From the NCBI RefSeq assembly GCF_030253575.1, contig NC_080566.1, positions 27,666,001 through 27,730,000 of the forward strand: a stretch of 64,000 bases of DNA, in the 5' to 3' direction. Below, piece by piece: positions 62,444 through 64,000 of this stretch; positions within the stretch are counted from its first letter, which is position 1, and each line of letters opens with the position of its first letter. Origin of the DNA: Rhododendron vialii (taxonomy: Eukaryota > Streptophyta > Magnoliopsida > Ericales > Ericaceae). The notes beneath the pieces were generated by a model, which was given only the letters and a program-made list of their open reading frames with translations, had not been told where the DNA came from and did not search any database. The position numbers were made by a program, and so were the translations under genes.

Positions 62444-64000
62444 GTGTTGATAGGGCTGGCTCACCCAGTCGTAGTCATTTCTTCCGACTCTGAAAGCTCG
62501 GGGGAAGATTCTGGAGATTCGTTTTTCCGCGAGTGGCTGGAAAAACACAGACGTCGACATCAGATATCGTCTATCGCTTTAAACATGTCTGCCGATTCCA
62601 ATGACTTGAATGCCGAACGTGTTTTTGAGTACGGTGCCGACGAGTTCGATACCGAGCCTGAGATCTCGTTCACAAAGTCAACCCACTTTGAGGCCGAGCC
62701 TCATTTGGGGCCAGAGGCTGAATCCAGATTCGTCCCACAAGCCGACGCCCCAACCTCTGTTCGTTCAGGGCATAGTGAATCCCAATCCGAGGGTAGAGGG
62801 GTTGACGATCTCTACGAGAGGGGCCAAGTTTGCCCCCACGCTCATTTTTTCAGCAGAAACCCTAGGGAGTACCAAAATTTTTGCCGAGAATATAGTATCC
62901 CTGACGACGTTGTAATTAGTCAAGTGGCAAGCAATAGAATAAAGAATACAAGAGGAGACCATCCCGAGCATATCACTGTCCCTTTGATGGCGATATGCGA
63001 GGCTGGGTTGAGGTTCCCTCTCCACCCCTTCTTGAGGGAACTTCTGGCTCGGTTCTGCATCGTCCCACATTTCTTTGCCATTAACAGCTACCGGATAGTA
63101 ATGTCGGTGATCAAGTTGAAGGAGCTTCACAACCTTGAGTTCACCGTCGCCGACCTTTTCCATACTTACATTATGTCTAGGCACGGCCAGACCGAACGTC
63201 GATACTTGTCGACACGTAGCAAGAAACAACCACTAGTAGATGGCTTGCCCAACATTGACAAATGGGCCAACTTTTTTGTTGAAGTGAGCGGTAACTTTGA
63301 GTTCGGCAACCAGTGTAACCGTAAATTTATGGTTCCAAAGATCAAAGATTTCAGAGGTAGCTCGACCACCTTTTGTTGTAGCCGAGCCTGGTCGTTTGTA
63401 AATAATTTCGACCGCTGATTGTTGTTTCTTCTTGCAGATCACCGAGCCATCACAACGACTCAACAGTCTCTGTCCGTCGAGGCGCACGTCGATATCCTTT
63501 TGTCACAAGCTTGTAGAGACGCGCCGACGTTACTCGGTTACGAGCCGTCCTACAAAGGAAAGCTTAGGAGAAGGGGAAAGGAATTGGGGCCGAGCACATA
63601 AGGTCAAAGTCGAGGGAAGAAGGTAGGAGCGTCAGGGGGCAGTAAGCAGCCGAGGGTCAAGTTACTAACGTTCAGGAAGCCAGCAGAGTTCTGGTTCCAA
63701 GATTGTCGGCAAGCCGAGCTCCCGGGCTTTCATATTCCACTTCAAACACTAGTGCCCGAACATACCGGTGAGATGGGCCGACGCAACGTTGTCCGCGTGA
63801 ACATTAGGGACGGCAAAGCCGCCCATTAGGACTCTGGTTTAGCCGAGCCTGCAGAAAAGAGACAGAAGCTCACTCATGACTTTTTCCCTACAAAACCACC
63901 GACTCCCCGTTCGAGCGTGCAGGAGAGGACCGAGTCGTCGGCTGCTGGTGGCTTAAAGTTATATCAAAAGCCTTCAGGTTCGGCTGACACCGTTGCTGCT
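62444..64000 (+). mobile_element. Gypsy-type fossil, N-terminal coding part, runs off window
   Basis: A 324-aa frame (62444-63418) has an acidic, serine-rich start (VVISSDSESSGEDSGDSFF) and then the Transposase_28 / putative gypsy-type block: ITVPLMAICEAGLRFPLHPF, LRELLARF and a region like INSYRIVMSVIKLKELHN. More element sequence follows to the end of the window. The codon use and GC content differ from the AT-rich surroundings. A virus-like (LTR kin) element; the part seen looks comparatively well kept, and its end and LTRs are outside the window. Confidence 0.75.

Overview
The window is nuclear DNA from a flowering plant, probably a eudicot. The evidence is plant-specific genes (flavonol synthase, a FAR1-related factor, a P-class PPR protein, a membrane steroid-binding protein), introns with plant-type GT-AG sites, AT-rich intergenic DNA, long CT, TA and GA microsatellites, and many plant transposon types (Stowaway and Tourist MITEs, Helitrons, TRIMs, L1-type LINEs, a tRNA-derived SINE, Ty3-type fossils). 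I cannot name the species.

Layout. 1-5.5 kb: a Helitron 3' end, a Stowaway MITE and a 2.2-kb inverted duplication with a second foldback element at its centre. 5.6-8.2 kb: a two-exon FAR1-related gene (+). 9.1-11.0 kb: a three-exon flavonol synthase gene (-). 13.4-14.6 kb: a TRIM and a broken selenoprotein-K-like gene (-). 15.8-17.3 kb: an intact PPR gene (-), with a self-nested MITE and a likely 5'-UTR exon upstream. 19-24 kb: a Y14-like exon fragment, a minisatellite, small MITEs and a complete 184-bp Helitron. 25.0-31.4 kb: a two-exon membrane steroid-binding protein gene (-). Its 5.8-kb intron holds a gypsy fossil with an L1-type LINE inserted in it and a scrap of plastid trnL. 32.9-35.1 kb: a retroposon and a second Stowaway copy. 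35.6-39.7 kb: a decayed alcohol-dehydrogenase-like gene (+) whose coding exon is split by a five-LTR TRIM array flanked by a perfect AAAAT duplication. 40.5-41.6 kb: a tandem array of about 15 hairpin-forming units. 42-43.3 kb: LINE, SINE and simple repeats. 44.0-58.4 kb: three diverged copies of one unusual five-exon gene encoding two B3-like modules, with an 8-9-nt micro-exon, separated by AT-rich DNA and a gypsy 3' end with a 3.3-kb LTR. 59-64 kb: a Helitron 3' end, more MITEs and the start of a gypsy-type element that runs off the window.

The genes do not form a pathway; they are ordinary plant genes separated by repeats. The least familiar item is the three-copy B3-like family. The most informative structural items are the TRIM array inside a coding exon, five ultra-short poly(A) retroposon stubs with perfect 10-17-bp target duplications, and the long inverted duplication upstream of the FAR1-like gene. 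Calls rest on reading motifs and frames by eye; no searches were run.
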